NCBI GenBank assembly: GCA_030824495.1
Contig: JAVBXP010000081.1
Coordinates: forward strand, 1-35,252
DNA: 35,252 bases
Direction of reading: 5' to 3'
DNA from: a bacterium
Lineage (GTDB): Bacteria; Pseudomonadota; Alphaproteobacteria; Caulobacterales; Caulobacteraceae
Shown: one piece after another, positions 1-8,098 of the stretch
Numbering within the stretch: the stretch's first letter is position 1
How the letters are laid out: every line of letters begins with the position of its first letter
The notes under the pieces: model-generated
Told to the model about the DNA's origin: nothing
The model's database searches: none
Seen by the model: only the letters and a program-made list of their open reading frames with translations
Made by a program: the position numbers and the translations under genes

Positions 1-194
1 CGATCACCGACTTTGGGGCCGGCGGCCGCGACGTGCTGGACATCTCCGCCTTCCTGAAGGCGGGCCTAAAGGCGATCGTCGTCGACACCGGCCCCGACAC
101 CGTCGTGAGCTTCAGCAGCGGTGAAACAATCACGCTGTCTGGTGTGGATTCCCACCATTTGAAAGCTGACGCGATCGGCTTCGTCTACGTCTAG
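1..194 (+). CDS. RTX-type secreted protein, C-terminal fragment
   Basis: Only the last 63 residues are in the window, read in the frame starting at base 3 and ending at TAG 192-194. The fragment has the motif FGAGGRDVLDIS, then DTVVSFSSGETITLSGVD, and ends in a short hydrophobic FVYV tail. This is the usual closing module of hemolysin-type calcium-binding (RTX) proteins exported by type I secretion, including secreted glycanases, proteases and surface-layer-like proteins. The catalytic or structural part lies upstream of the window, so the actual activity cannot be told. Being next to an exopolysaccharide locus makes a matrix-acting enzyme or adhesin attractive, but that is inference. A strong intrinsic terminator follows the stop. 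Confidence 0.75.
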   Translation, partial: ITDFGAGGRDVLDISAFLKAGLKAIVVDTGPDTVVSFSSGETITLSGVDSHHLKADAIGFVYV

Positions 195-218
195 CAGCCG
201 CCGCGGTTCGAAGCTTTC

Positions 219-249
219 GGGCGCGCGCCGCAGGGCGTGCGCCCTTTTT
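219..249 (+). terminator. Intrinsic terminator after the RTX gene
   Basis: A ten-base-pair GC stem (219-228 with 235-244, one G-T pair) with a six-base loop is followed directly by five T residues (245-249). It lies 25 bases after the RTX stop codon, in the right orientation to end that transcript and to separate it from the polysaccharide genes. Confidence 0.85.
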
Positions 250-345
250 CTTGGGCATCGCTTAGCGGCCGATGTCGAACGGCAGTAGGTGGTGTCGCTT
301 TCGATTACATTCCGTTTGGAAGTCGGCGCTATTGCTCCAGTGCGC

Positions 346-477
346 GGCGGGCGGCGCTAGTTTAGAAGGCGCGGCGACCGGATGAACAACCGCCGCGTCG
401 TTCGCCTCGAAAGTGAGCATCAAGACCGATGAGTTACGATCCAAGAATTGGTCATGTGACATGCGGCGCCGCCCGCC
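346..477 (+). promoter_or_regulatory. Leader inverted repeat abutting the pyruvyl transferase start
   Basis: GGCGGGCGGCGC at 346-357 is perfectly complementary to GCGCCGCCCGCC at 466-477. The right arm ends at the base before the ATG at 478 and occupies the place where a Shine-Dalgarno sequence would be; no purine-rich ribosome site is visible. If the transcript starts upstream of 346, the leader can form a 12-bp GC stem closing a loop of about 108 bases beside the start codon. The rest of the 250-477 gap shows no convincing gene or sigma-70 box. Confidence 0.4.
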
Positions 478-1656
478 ATGACTAAAGGCCTGCGCGTTGG
501 ATTGCTCTGGCATTCGCCGAGCTCTGGGAACTTGGGTGTTGGCGCGCTGACGCTCGCGAACCTGGCCATAGCTCGCGACGTGGCGCGCGAGATGGGCCTG
601 GATCCGCGTTTCACCATATTGGGAATGCGAGAACAGAATGCGCCCTATGTCGCAGAGAGCGACGCGACCCACTATCCGATCGATACCCGCGTCTTGCTAT
701 CTCCATCAGGTTTTTGGTCTGAGGTCGGCGCGCAGGACTGCATCCTCGATATCGGCGCGGGCGATAGTTTCGCGGAAATCTATGGACCAAAGCGGTTTGG
801 TTTCCTTTGGCTTACAAAGATGATGGCGATTGCGCGGGGGCGCCCGCTCGTCCTTTCACCTCAGACAATCGGACCCTTCACAAAGGCGGTGTATCGCGTG
901 TTGGCGCGGCCTGCACTCAACGGGGCGAGGGCGGTCGTGGCCCGTGATGAGATGTCGTTGCAGGCGTTGGCCGAACTGGCCCCACGAGCCAATGGAGTCC
1001 TGTCCGTTGATGTCGCCTTTGCGCTGCCCTTCGAGGACCGCAGTGCCCAGCGCGGCCGCCCGCGCCTGAGAGTAGGCGTCAACGTTTCGGGGCTGTTGTT
1101 CAACGAAGCCGAGAGCAGTCGAAACCGGTTTGGCCTCGGCTTCAACTACGCGCAACTTATGCGTGGCCTGATCGGTGAATTGGCGGCGCGGTCGGATGTC
1201 GAGGTCAACCTCGTCACCCACGCCCTGCACGCCAGTGATCCGTGGGATGACGATGGCCGTGTCGCTGACAGGCTGGCGGTCGAGTTTCCTGGCGTGATTC
1301 GAGTTCCGGATTTCGCGGGGCCGTCTGACGCGAAGTCGTTCATCTCAGGCCTCGACTTCCTGGTAGCCGCCCGGATGCACGCCTGCATTGCCGCCTACTC
1401 GTCGGGAACCCCCGTCGTCCCGGTGGCCTATAGCCGCAAGTTCACCGGCCTATTCGGAATGCTTGGGTACAGGTGGCTTGTACCGGTTCAGGGTTTCAGC
1501 GTGGCCGAGGCACATGCCTACGTGATGAACGGACTGGAGTGCCGAGCCGAACTCGCCGCTGACATGGCTAACGGAATGAAGAAGGTGGGAGCTTTGCTGG
1601 ACGCCTATCGCGCGGAGCTTCGTGCGCTCTTCACCAGCGTCGCTGGGAACTCGTAG
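478..1656 (+). CDS. Polysaccharide pyruvyl transferase family protein
   Basis: This 392-residue protein has the features of the polysaccharide pyruvyl transferase family (PF04230; CsaB, WcaK, ExoV relatives), which move pyruvate from phosphoenolpyruvate onto a sugar as a ketal. The N-terminus has the SSGNLGVGALT segment typical of the first Rossmann-like half. DIGAGDSFAEIYG follows near residue 91, SPQTIGPF near 127, and the conserved RMHA with an SSGTPVV loop near residue 299. Length is normal for the family. The protein has no signal peptide, so it should act in the cytoplasm on a lipid-linked or nucleotide sugar. The stop overlaps the GTG start of the next gene by one base, so the two are probably translated together. 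The start lacks a Shine-Dalgarno site and is preceded by an inverted repeat. The acceptor sugar is unknown. Confidence 0.88.
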   Translation: MTKGLRVGLLWHSPSSGNLGVGALTLANLAIARDVAREMGLDPRFTILGMREQNAPYVAESDATHYPIDTRVLLSPSGFWSEVGAQDCILDIGAGDSFAEIYGPKRFGFLWLTKMMAIARGRPLVLSPQTIGPFTKAVYRVLARPALNGARAVVARDEMSLQALAELAPRANGVLSVDVAFALPFEDRSAQRGRPRLRVGVNVSGLLFNEAESSRNRFGLGFNYAQLMRGLIGELAARSDVEVNLVTHALHASDPWDDDGRVADRLAVEFPGVIRVPDFAGPSDAKSFISGLDFLVAARMHACIAAYSSGTPVVPVAYSRKFTGLFGMLGYRWLVPVQGFSVAEAHAYVMNGLECRAELAADMANGMKKVGALLDAYRAELRALFTSVAGNS

Positions 1657-2870
1657 TGCAGCGTTCGAAAACGGTCGACCGGGTCGTCAGCGGGCAACTC
1701 TGCACGGGTTGCGGCCTTTGCGCATCAGTAGCCGGCGATGCGATAGAGATGAAAATTACGCCACCGGGCTACGCTCGACCGGTGCAAACAGGCGCAGTAT
1801 CCGCCGCCGCTGAGAACGTCATCGCGACGGCCTGTCCCGGCGCAGTCGTCGCCCAATGGGACGCTGGAACGAACATACATCCGTATTGGGGCGCATGGCG
1901 GCGTATCGCGACCGGCCACGCTGTCGATCCGGATGTGCGCTACGAAGGGTCGTCAGGAGGCGCCCTCTCGGCGTTGCTCATCCATGCTCTGACGGCCGGC
2001 GTCATTGATCGCGTGATCCACGTGAAGGCTGATCCGGAAAATCCCACGCGCAACATAACCACCTGCTCCCGCACCCCGGCCGAGGTGATTGCTGGCGCAG
2101 GCTCTCGCTACACAGCCTCTTCGCCTTTGGCGCAGATCGAGGGCGCGCTATCGGAAGGTGGATCAATGGCCTTCGTTGGAAAGCCATGTGACGTCTCAGC
2201 CTTGCGCCGTTTGGGCTTAGCCGACACCCGCGTCGCGGCGCATGTCGCCTTCACACTATCATTCTTTTGCGGCGGCATGCCGAGCCACGACGGCGTTGAG
2301 CGGATCCTGGCGACTATGGGCACCAGACGCGATGAAGTGACGGCGTTCAGGTACAGAGGGCAGGGCTGGCCCGGCACCGCGGCTGCGACGACGCGCGATG
2401 GGCGCGTGATCAAGATGAGCTACGCCGATAGCTGGGGCGGGCACCTCTCCAAGGAAGTGCAGTTCCGTTGCAAAATTTGTCCCGACGCGGTCGGAGGCGT
2501 AGCGGATATCGCCTGCGCCGATGCCTGGTACGGCGGGGAGACGGGGTATCCGACGTTCGAAGAGCAGGATGGCCGCAGTCTCATCATAAGCCGTACTGAA
2601 ACTGGCGAACGCCTGCTGGAAAGCGCGATCGGCGCTCGGGCGCTTTCGATCGAGCCACTCGCTCCGGGCGAAATCGATTTGATGCAGCCCTCCCAGGCGC
2701 GCCGAAAGCGAATGGTCGCGGCGCGCGTCGCGGCGCTCATGGTCACGGCGCAACCTAAACCGGTGATGCGGGGAACGTTGGTTGAGGAAGCCGCGAAACG
2801 GGCCGATCTCGGGGAGGCGGCGCACAATTTCGCCGGCACGGTGCGACGCATCATTCTAAACCGCCGCTAG
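1656..2870 (+). CDS. Coenzyme F420 hydrogenase/dehydrogenase beta-subunit-like Fe-S protein
   Basis: The 404-residue product starts with GTG overlapping the preceding stop (TAGTG). Cysteines 16, 19 and 22 lie in QLCTGCGLCAS, a ferredoxin-like iron-sulfur motif, and a further CPGAV follows near residue 60. A C-terminal set of cysteines (CKICPDAVGG, then DIACADAWYGG) and the segment TGYPTFEEQDGRSLII match the beta subunit family of F420-reducing hydrogenases (PF04422/PF04432). Members of this family often sit in polysaccharide loci next to pyruvyl transferases in bacteria that need not make F420, so a flavin/Fe-S redox role on a sugar or pyruvyl intermediate is plausible. This remains inference; the substrate is unknown. 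No membrane segments are seen. Confidence 0.82.
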   Translation: MQRSKTVDRVVSGQLCTGCGLCASVAGDAIEMKITPPGYARPVQTGAVSAAAENVIATACPGAVVAQWDAGTNIHPYWGAWRRIATGHAVDPDVRYEGSSGGALSALLIHALTAGVIDRVIHVKADPENPTRNITTCSRTPAEVIAGAGSRYTASSPLAQIEGALSEGGSMAFVGKPCDVSALRRLGLADTRVAAHVAFTLSFFCGGMPSHDGVERILATMGTRRDEVTAFRYRGQGWPGTAAATTRDGRVIKMSYADSWGGHLSKEVQFRCKICPDAVGGVADIACADAWYGGETGYPTFEEQDGRSLIISRTETGERLLESAIGARALSIEPLAPGEIDLMQPSQARRKRMVAARVAALMVTAQPKPVMRGTLVEEAAKRADLGEAAHNFAGTVRRIILNRR

Positions 2871-3041
2871 GTTGGTGACGAATGTTGAATTGTTTCCGGA
2901 GTATTCTAAGCAAGGTTGGCTTGGTGCGGGCGTCGAGGCTGGCGCCATTCTTGCTTTTCACGTGCGGTGGCAGATTCTCGGCGATATCTCTTCGCTATCG
3001 TTCGAACAGTAATTTATCGGGGCCGAGGGGATAGTTTGATT

Positions 3042-4235
3042 ATGTTCTACGTTAGAACGGCCGTCGGCGTCGTAATAGGTGCAGCTTCGCTGTCCTCACA
3101 GGCGGCGGCTCAGGAGGCACGCAGGCTAGACTTTGGTCTCACGAGCCAAGTTGAGCACCATTCAAATGTAAGTCGAACCAACAAGGCGCAGGCTGAAGCG
3201 CGTGGTTTGACCTTGTCCGACACGATAATTACGCCTGCCGCCACCGTCGATCTGCTGCTCCCTGTCGGACGGCAAACGGTCTTTCTCAGAGGGGCGCTAG
3301 GGTATTCTTTCTACGATAAGAACACGCAGCTTAACCGCGAGCGGTACGATGTCAGCGGCGGTGCAACTGGTCGGGCAGGGCCATGTACCGCCACGCTGAA
3401 CGGCGGCTATACGCGGGGCGTCAATCAGATTGATAACCCCACGCTGATCGACAATGTCGAAAACATCCAGGAAACAATGACGGCCGCGATCGACGTGACA
3501 TGCCGGCGTCAAACGGGATTTGGCGTGGTAGGTTCTGTGTCAAAGGACTGGGTCAGCAACGATCTAACTTTCCTTGAGAATTCGGATTCCGAGCGCACGG
3601 CGATGATGCTGGGAGCGACGTACTCCCGACCTGCTCTTGGAACCCTGACAATCTTTGGCAATAGCGAAACGACGAAATACCCAAACCGCTTGGTTGACGC
3701 CGGCTACGACTTGGCGGCCCTCGGGGTGACATATGAGCGGCAGTTGGGCGCGCGAATTCAAGGTTCTGTTACGGTCGCCTATACGATGGTGGATCAGAAT
3801 GCGCCTCCATTGCTGGAGAGATCGAATGAGCGGCTTGAGACCACCGCCTATTCTGCGAGCTTGTCCTACCGAGCCAGTAGCCGCTTGAGATTCCAGGCCC
3901 TATTTGACCGTTCAGTGACCCCGTCGTCAGGCATTGGTCGCTCCTACGACCTAGCCGAAACCTACCGACTTTCTGGCGACTACGATGTCAGCTCCCGGAT
4001 TTCGGTAAGCGCGGGCGTCGGAACCGTTAGTCGAAAGTCCTCAGGGCTATTGCCGGATCCGATCATCCAGCTGACAGATTCGGATATGACCACGTATTTC
4101 GCCAGCGTCAGGTATGCGCAAAGTCGGCGCCTCTCCTTTGTTCTGAGCGCGGGACACGAGGAGCGAACCACCAACGCGCCGCAATTTGACTATACAAACA
4201 ACCGCGTCGGCATAAGCGCCGACGTGTCCTTCTAG
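3042..4235 (+). CDS. Outer-membrane beta-barrel protein of the exopolysaccharide locus (BBP2-like)
   Basis: The chosen ATG at 3042 gives 397 residues starting with a clear signal peptide: a short charged N-region, a hydrophobic stretch and an AAAQEA cleavage region around residue 24. The same frame stays open upstream to 2916, but those extra residues would bury the signal peptide, so the downstream start is preferred; GAGGGG precedes it. The mature part alternates polar and hydrophobic residues in many strands (for example TATLNGGYTRG, ASLSYRASSRLRFQALFD) and ends with aromatic F (ISADVSF), the C-terminal signature of outer-membrane barrels. Similar barrels accompany exosortase and Wza-type export genes and may form or line the polymer exit pore. 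The specific role is inferred from position, just ahead of the Wza-like gene. Confidence 0.8.
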   Translation: MFYVRTAVGVVIGAASLSSQAAAQEARRLDFGLTSQVEHHSNVSRTNKAQAEARGLTLSDTIITPAATVDLLLPVGRQTVFLRGALGYSFYDKNTQLNRERYDVSGGATGRAGPCTATLNGGYTRGVNQIDNPTLIDNVENIQETMTAAIDVTCRRQTGFGVVGSVSKDWVSNDLTFLENSDSERTAMMLGATYSRPALGTLTIFGNSETTKYPNRLVDAGYDLAALGVTYERQLGARIQGSVTVAYTMVDQNAPPLLERSNERLETTAYSASLSYRASSRLRFQALFDRSVTPSSGIGRSYDLAETYRLSGDYDVSSRISVSAGVGTVSRKSSGLLPDPIIQLTDSDMTTYFASVRYAQSRRLSFVLSAGHEERTTNAPQFDYTNNRVGISADVSF

Positions 4236-4255
4236 ATCGAGATAGGAATAGGTTG

Positions 4256-5113
4256 ATGGTAGTTAGTGCCGCCCATCTGAGGTTCGTGTTGCTCTGTCTT
4301 GTCATGGCATGCGCGCCGGTAGCTGCGTCTGCACAAACGTCAGCGGCCGTCGCGCCGCCGGTGACGCCGATGCAGCCTGCCCAAGGCGGCGTTCCGCAAG
4401 CCTCAGGCGGGGCCGCCCCCACCGAGTACATCCTCGGCCCAGAGGATGTCATCGAGATCGAAATTGTGGGGCAGCCCGACAGGCTGCGGGCCCGCGTATA
4501 TACCGACGGCACGGTCCAGCTCAATTTGCTCGGCAAGATGATCGCACAGGGAAAGACCCCGCGTCAGCTTGGAGACGAAGTCGCTCAGGCGCTGAAGGCG
4601 GGCGGATTCTACGCTAGTCCGGTAATCAACGTCGAGGTCGTGAGCTACGCTAGCCGCTACGTCACTGTTCTCGGCGCGGTTGGTTCTCCTAGTCTTGTTC
4701 CTATCAACCGACAGTATCGATTGTCGGAGATCATGGCCCGCGTCGGCGGTGTTCGCGTCGACGCCGCCGACTATCTGGTCGTCCGTTCCGAAACCGGGAC
4801 CGAAACGCGCTACATGATTGACGCGTTGTCGACGGGCGATCTGACTAAAGACCCCTTCGTCACGCCTGGTGATAAGATCTTCGCGCCTGTTGCAGAGGTT
4901 TTCTACATATCTGGGCAGGTAAACTCGCCGGGCCCCTTCCCGATGAAGACCGGCATGACGGTTCGCCAAGCCATTGCGCGTGCGGGCGGTCTGACGGCGT
5001 CGGGTTCGGACAAGAAGGTGCAGGTCAACCGTGGCGGCAAGAAAGTCAAACTGGCTGGCGATGCGACGATTGAGCCCGGAGACGTGCTCGTCGTTGGTGA
5101 GCGCCTATTTTGA
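4256..5113 (+). CDS. Wza/GumB-like polysaccharide export protein
   Basis: The product is 285 residues from ATG 4256; a TTG codon directly before it is an alternative start. A hydrophobic signal segment ends in AASAQ, fitting signal peptidase I. A cysteine in LVMAC, nine residues earlier, could instead be a weak lipobox, so lipidation is uncertain. After a Pro/Ala-rich linker comes the polysaccharide export domain (YILGPEDVIEIEIVG, then YTDGTVQLNLLGKM, about residues 56-150). Two soluble ligand-binding beta-grasp segments follow: VLGAVGSPSLVPINRQYRLS, and ISGQVNSPGPFPM leading to AIARAGGLTASGSD. This is the outer-membrane/periplasmic channel of Wzx/Wzy-type export. It lies 20 bases after the beta-barrel gene and 26 bases before the Wzz-like gene, in one operon. 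Confidence 0.92.
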   Translation: MVVSAAHLRFVLLCLVMACAPVAASAQTSAAVAPPVTPMQPAQGGVPQASGGAAPTEYILGPEDVIEIEIVGQPDRLRARVYTDGTVQLNLLGKMIAQGKTPRQLGDEVAQALKAGGFYASPVINVEVVSYASRYVTVLGAVGSPSLVPINRQYRLSEIMARVGGVRVDAADYLVVRSETGTETRYMIDALSTGDLTKDPFVTPGDKIFAPVAEVFYISGQVNSPGPFPMKTGMTVRQAIARAGGLTASGSDKKVQVNRGGKKVKLAGDATIEPGDVLVVGERLF

Positions 5114-5139
5114 ATAAGCGATTGGTCCTGAGGTAAAAA

Positions 5140-6492
5140 ATGAGCCTCTTTCAGTTCTTAAGAATTCTCTGGGCCCATCGCTGGGTGACGCTTGCGACGA
5201 CAATTTGCACGGTCATCGGCGCCTTCATCGCGATCCTAATCGTGCCGCCGAGATATGAGGCCGTGTCACGAGTGATGCTAAACACGCTGAAACCCGATCC
5301 CGTTACGGGTGAAGTGATTTCCAGCGTCGGGTCGAGAACCTACATCGCGACGCAGACCGAACTGATCAAGGACTACGAAGTCGCTGGCAAGGCTGTTGAT
5401 CAACTCAACTGGGCGTCCAGTCCGGATGTTATTACTCAATACCAAACCACCAACAACGGCGGCATGGACATTCGCCGGTGGCTTGCCCAACGAATTATCG
5501 CGGCCACCACGGTGAAGGTCGTATCGGGAACGAATATCCTCGAGATCGGGTATCGCGCGTCAACTCCAGCCGAGGCCAAGTCGATGGCTGACGCCTTGCG
5601 CAATGCCTACATCGAATCCACCCTCGACACCCGTCGACGGGAGGCCACGCGCACCGCCGACTGGTATGAGACCCAAGCGGCTAAGGAGCGTGCGTTGCTC
5701 AACGCTGCGGATGCCGCGAAGACTGCTTTTGAAAAAGAGCACGGCGTGATCATGCAGGGTGATACCGACGTGGACACGGCGCGCCTGCGGGCTCTAGCGG
5801 GCCAAGCCGCGGCGCCGACCATGGTCGCTCCGGCCATGCCGGTGAGCGCGCCGTCTGCAAACCAGCTCGCTCAGATCGACGCGGCGATTGCCCAAGCGTC
5901 CAAGAACCTTGGCCCCAACCACCCGCAGATGATCCAACTGAGGGCGCAGCGCGCCGCTCTGGCCCAAATCGTTGCGCAAGAGATGTCCGCGTCGCAAGCG
6001 GCCGCCGGCGCAGCAGCTGGCGCAGCTTCTGCGAGCGCAAGCGCACTGCAGCGCGAAGTCGCCCAACAGACGTCGAAGGTCATCCAGCAGCGCGACAAGA
6101 TCGAACGTCTAACTCAGCTGCAATCGGACGTGAATTTGCGGCGGGAGCAATACAACAAATCGATGGCCCGGATCGCCGAGCTCCGACAGGAAGCCTCGAT
6201 CGCGGATACCGGGATTGCTACCCTTGCCGAAGCAGTGACGCCGCAACGTCCGAGTTTTCCGAACAAGCCTTTGATCCTCGGTGGATCCCTCGGTCTTGGC
6301 TTTGGGCTGGGGATTCTCCTGTCCCTACTTCTTGAGCTTTTCGGCAGGCGGGTTCGTAGTGCCGAAGACATGCAGTCCACCCTTGATGCGCCGCTGCTCG
6401 CGGTCATCGAGGGGCCGCCGGCGGCGGCACGACGCTTGCAGCTCCCGAACATCCCGTCGTTTAGTCGCGGGAAAAAGGCGGCGCGCGCATGA
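5140..6492 (+). CDS. Wzz/GumC-type chain-length determinant (polysaccharide co-polymerase)
   Basis: The 450-residue inner-membrane protein has the usual layout. One membrane helix lies near residues 15-35, followed by a Wzz domain (IVPPRYEAVSRVML). A long periplasmic coiled-coil region includes an Ala/Ser-rich stretch around residues 285-305. A second helix near 375-400 is preceded by the Pro-rich motif TPQRPSFPNKP. A cytoplasmic tail of about 50 residues (RSAEDMQSTLDAPLLAVI) follows the second helix, but no kinase domain is fused; that part is the next gene, whose ATG overlaps this stop by four bases (ATGA). It should set polymer length and connect polymerisation with the Wza-like channel. 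Confidence 0.9.
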   Translation: MSLFQFLRILWAHRWVTLATTICTVIGAFIAILIVPPRYEAVSRVMLNTLKPDPVTGEVISSVGSRTYIATQTELIKDYEVAGKAVDQLNWASSPDVITQYQTTNNGGMDIRRWLAQRIIAATTVKVVSGTNILEIGYRASTPAEAKSMADALRNAYIESTLDTRRREATRTADWYETQAAKERALLNAADAAKTAFEKEHGVIMQGDTDVDTARLRALAGQAAAPTMVAPAMPVSAPSANQLAQIDAAIAQASKNLGPNHPQMIQLRAQRAALAQIVAQEMSASQAAAGAAAGAASASASALQREVAQQTSKVIQQRDKIERLTQLQSDVNLRREQYNKSMARIAELRQEASIADTGIATLAEAVTPQRPSFPNKPLILGGSLGLGFGLGILLSLLLELFGRRVRSAEDMQSTLDAPLLAVIEGPPAAARRLQLPNIPSFSRGKKAARA

Positions 6493-7220
6493 GCCTAGAA
6501 GGTGAAATCATGGATGGAGCTGGTTTGAGCGACGCGTCGTCCGCAGAGCCCCTCAAGTCGGATCAAGCAGATAGCGCCGACGGGTTCAGGTTTTCCAGAG
6601 ACATCGTTATGCTCGCCGAGCCTAATGGCGCGCGGGCCGAAGCGATCCGTACTCTTCGGACTCACATTATGGCCCAACACGTCGATGATGGCCGCAGGGG
6701 TTTGGCCATTTGCGCCGCGAGTGCGGGCGTCGGAGCTACTTTTACGGCTGTGAACCTGGCCGTCGCCCTGGCCCAGATTGGGGTCAAGGTGTTGCTGATC
6801 GACGGCGATCTGCGTTCAGCACAGATCGACCAGTACATTCGCAGCGCACGGCCTTTGCTGGGGTTGAAGCAGTCTCTCGAAGGCGATGACGTGAATTTGT
6901 CGGCCAGCATTCAAACTGACGTCGTCGAGAATTTGTCGGTGATGTTTGCGGGCGGAGTGTCCGGCAGCGCTCAAGAGCTGCTCGCAGGGGACCGATTTTC
7001 GCGGCTCGTAGAGACCTGCCTTCGAGATTACGACCTGACGCTGATCGATACGCCGCCGGCCAATAGGTGCGCCGATGCGAGGCGAATTAGCACAGTCGCT
7101 GGCTATAGCCTGATCGTAGCGCGTCAACATGGAACCTTTGTAAATGATATCAAGGCCCTGGCGGCCCAACTGCGCGAAGACCGGGCGCAGGTCATCGGCT
7201 CAGTCCTGAACGAGGCCTGA
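6489..7220 (+). CDS. CpsD/CapB-like BY-kinase homologue with degenerate Walker A
   Basis: The 243-residue cytoplasmic protein aligns by eye with bacterial tyrosine kinases of the Wzc/CpsD P-loop class. EAIRTLRTHI (residues 51-60) matches the conserved oligomerisation helix, VLLIDGDLR (101-109) the Walker A' motif and LTLIDTPP (183-190) Walker B. The Walker A position reads ASAGVGATFTAVNLA, where alanine 83 stands in place of the invariant lysine. The C-terminus ends at SVLNEA with no tyrosine cluster. Family knowledge says the lysine contacts ATP phosphates and the tyrosine tail is the autophosphorylation site, so this is likely a pseudokinase or nucleotide sensor for the Wzz partner. ATG 6489 overlaps the upstream stop by four bases; ATG 6510 is an alternative. 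Confidence 0.85.
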   Translation: MSLEGEIMDGAGLSDASSAEPLKSDQADSADGFRFSRDIVMLAEPNGARAEAIRTLRTHIMAQHVDDGRRGLAICAASAGVGATFTAVNLAVALAQIGVKVLLIDGDLRSAQIDQYIRSARPLLGLKQSLEGDDVNLSASIQTDVVENLSVMFAGGVSGSAQELLAGDRFSRLVETCLRDYDLTLIDTPPANRCADARRISTVAGYSLIVARQHGTFVNDIKALAAQLREDRAQVIGSVLNEA

Positions 7221-7222
7221 TC

Positions 7223-8098
7223 GTGACAGCGGCGGTCTCGGATATGCGTCGTACGCCAATTGTCGACCTAGCTGCCTCGTGGCCATTGCTCGTTGGCCTG
7301 ACCGCGCTCGCTATCCCGACCGTTATTACGCTCGGCGAACAGGTGTGGTCGAAGGAAGCTGGCGCTCACGGGCCGATCGTCCTCGTGACGGGGCTGTGGT
7401 TGCTGTGGCGTAAGTTGCCTGAAATGCGGGAAGCGGCGAAGCCTGGCGCATGGTGGCTTACTTCGCTGATGCTGGCTGTCGCCTTGCCGCTCTATGTATT
7501 CGGCCGCGCCTACGACTTTATCAGCCTGGAGGTCGCGGGCCTTTACGGCGTCGGCGTGGCCATGCTGCACGCTCAGTTTGGCCTGCCGACTCTGCTGAAG
7601 AACTGGTTCCCGCTACTCTACCTCGCGTTCTTGATCCCGCCCCCGGGTTGGCTGATGGACAGCATCACCGCGCCGCTGAAGCTGTTCGTGTCGTATGTCA
7701 CGACCGCTGGCCTGCAACTGTTCGGAGTTCCGGTCTACCGGGAGGGTGTCACCCTGATGATCGGCCCGTATCAGCTGCTGGTCGAGGATGCCTGTTCGGG
7801 CATGAACTCGATGACCGGGCTGGTAGCGATCAGTCTGTTCTACATCTATCTGCTGCGTAACGCCTCTTGGCGCTATTCGCTGTTCCTCGTCTTTTTGGTG
7901 ATCCCGATCGCGGTGATAGCCAACATCATTAGGGTGGCGACGCTGGTCTTGCTGACCCACTTCTTCGGTGATGCGGTCGCCCAGGGCTTCCTGCACATGG
8001 CCGCTGGTCTGCTGCTCTTCACCTCGGCCCTGCTCTTGGTGTTCCTAGTGGACAATCTGATGTCCTATGTTCTTCGTCGATTGGGGAAGACGGCATGA
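7223..8098 (+). CDS. xrtV: Exosortase (probably type V)
   Basis: This is a 291-residue multi-spanning inner-membrane protein with the three conserved exosortase residues: Cys191 in VEDACSGMNS, Arg237 in NIIRV and His258 in FLHMAAG. HGPIVLVTGLWLLWRK near residues 49-63 and FLIPPPGWL near 136-144 are also family hallmarks. Exosortases are thought to cleave proteins with a C-terminal motif plus helix plus basic tail and hand them on to the surface, in loci for exopolysaccharide. GTG 7223 starts two bases after the preceding stop, and the last four bases overlap epsI (ATGA). The type-V label rests on my recollection that type-V loci carry a short accessory membrane protein like that at 19232-19477; it is not verified. 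No substrate gene is visible nearby. Confidence 0.85.
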   Translation: MTAAVSDMRRTPIVDLAASWPLLVGLTALAIPTVITLGEQVWSKEAGAHGPIVLVTGLWLLWRKLPEMREAAKPGAWWLTSLMLAVALPLYVFGRAYDFISLEVAGLYGVGVAMLHAQFGLPTLLKNWFPLLYLAFLIPPPGWLMDSITAPLKLFVSYVTTAGLQLFGVPVYREGVTLMIGPYQLLVEDACSGMNSMTGLVAISLFYIYLLRNASWRYSLFLVFLVIPIAVIANIIRVATLVLLTHFFGDAVAQGFLHMAAGLLLFTSALLLVFLVDNLMSYVLRRLGKTA

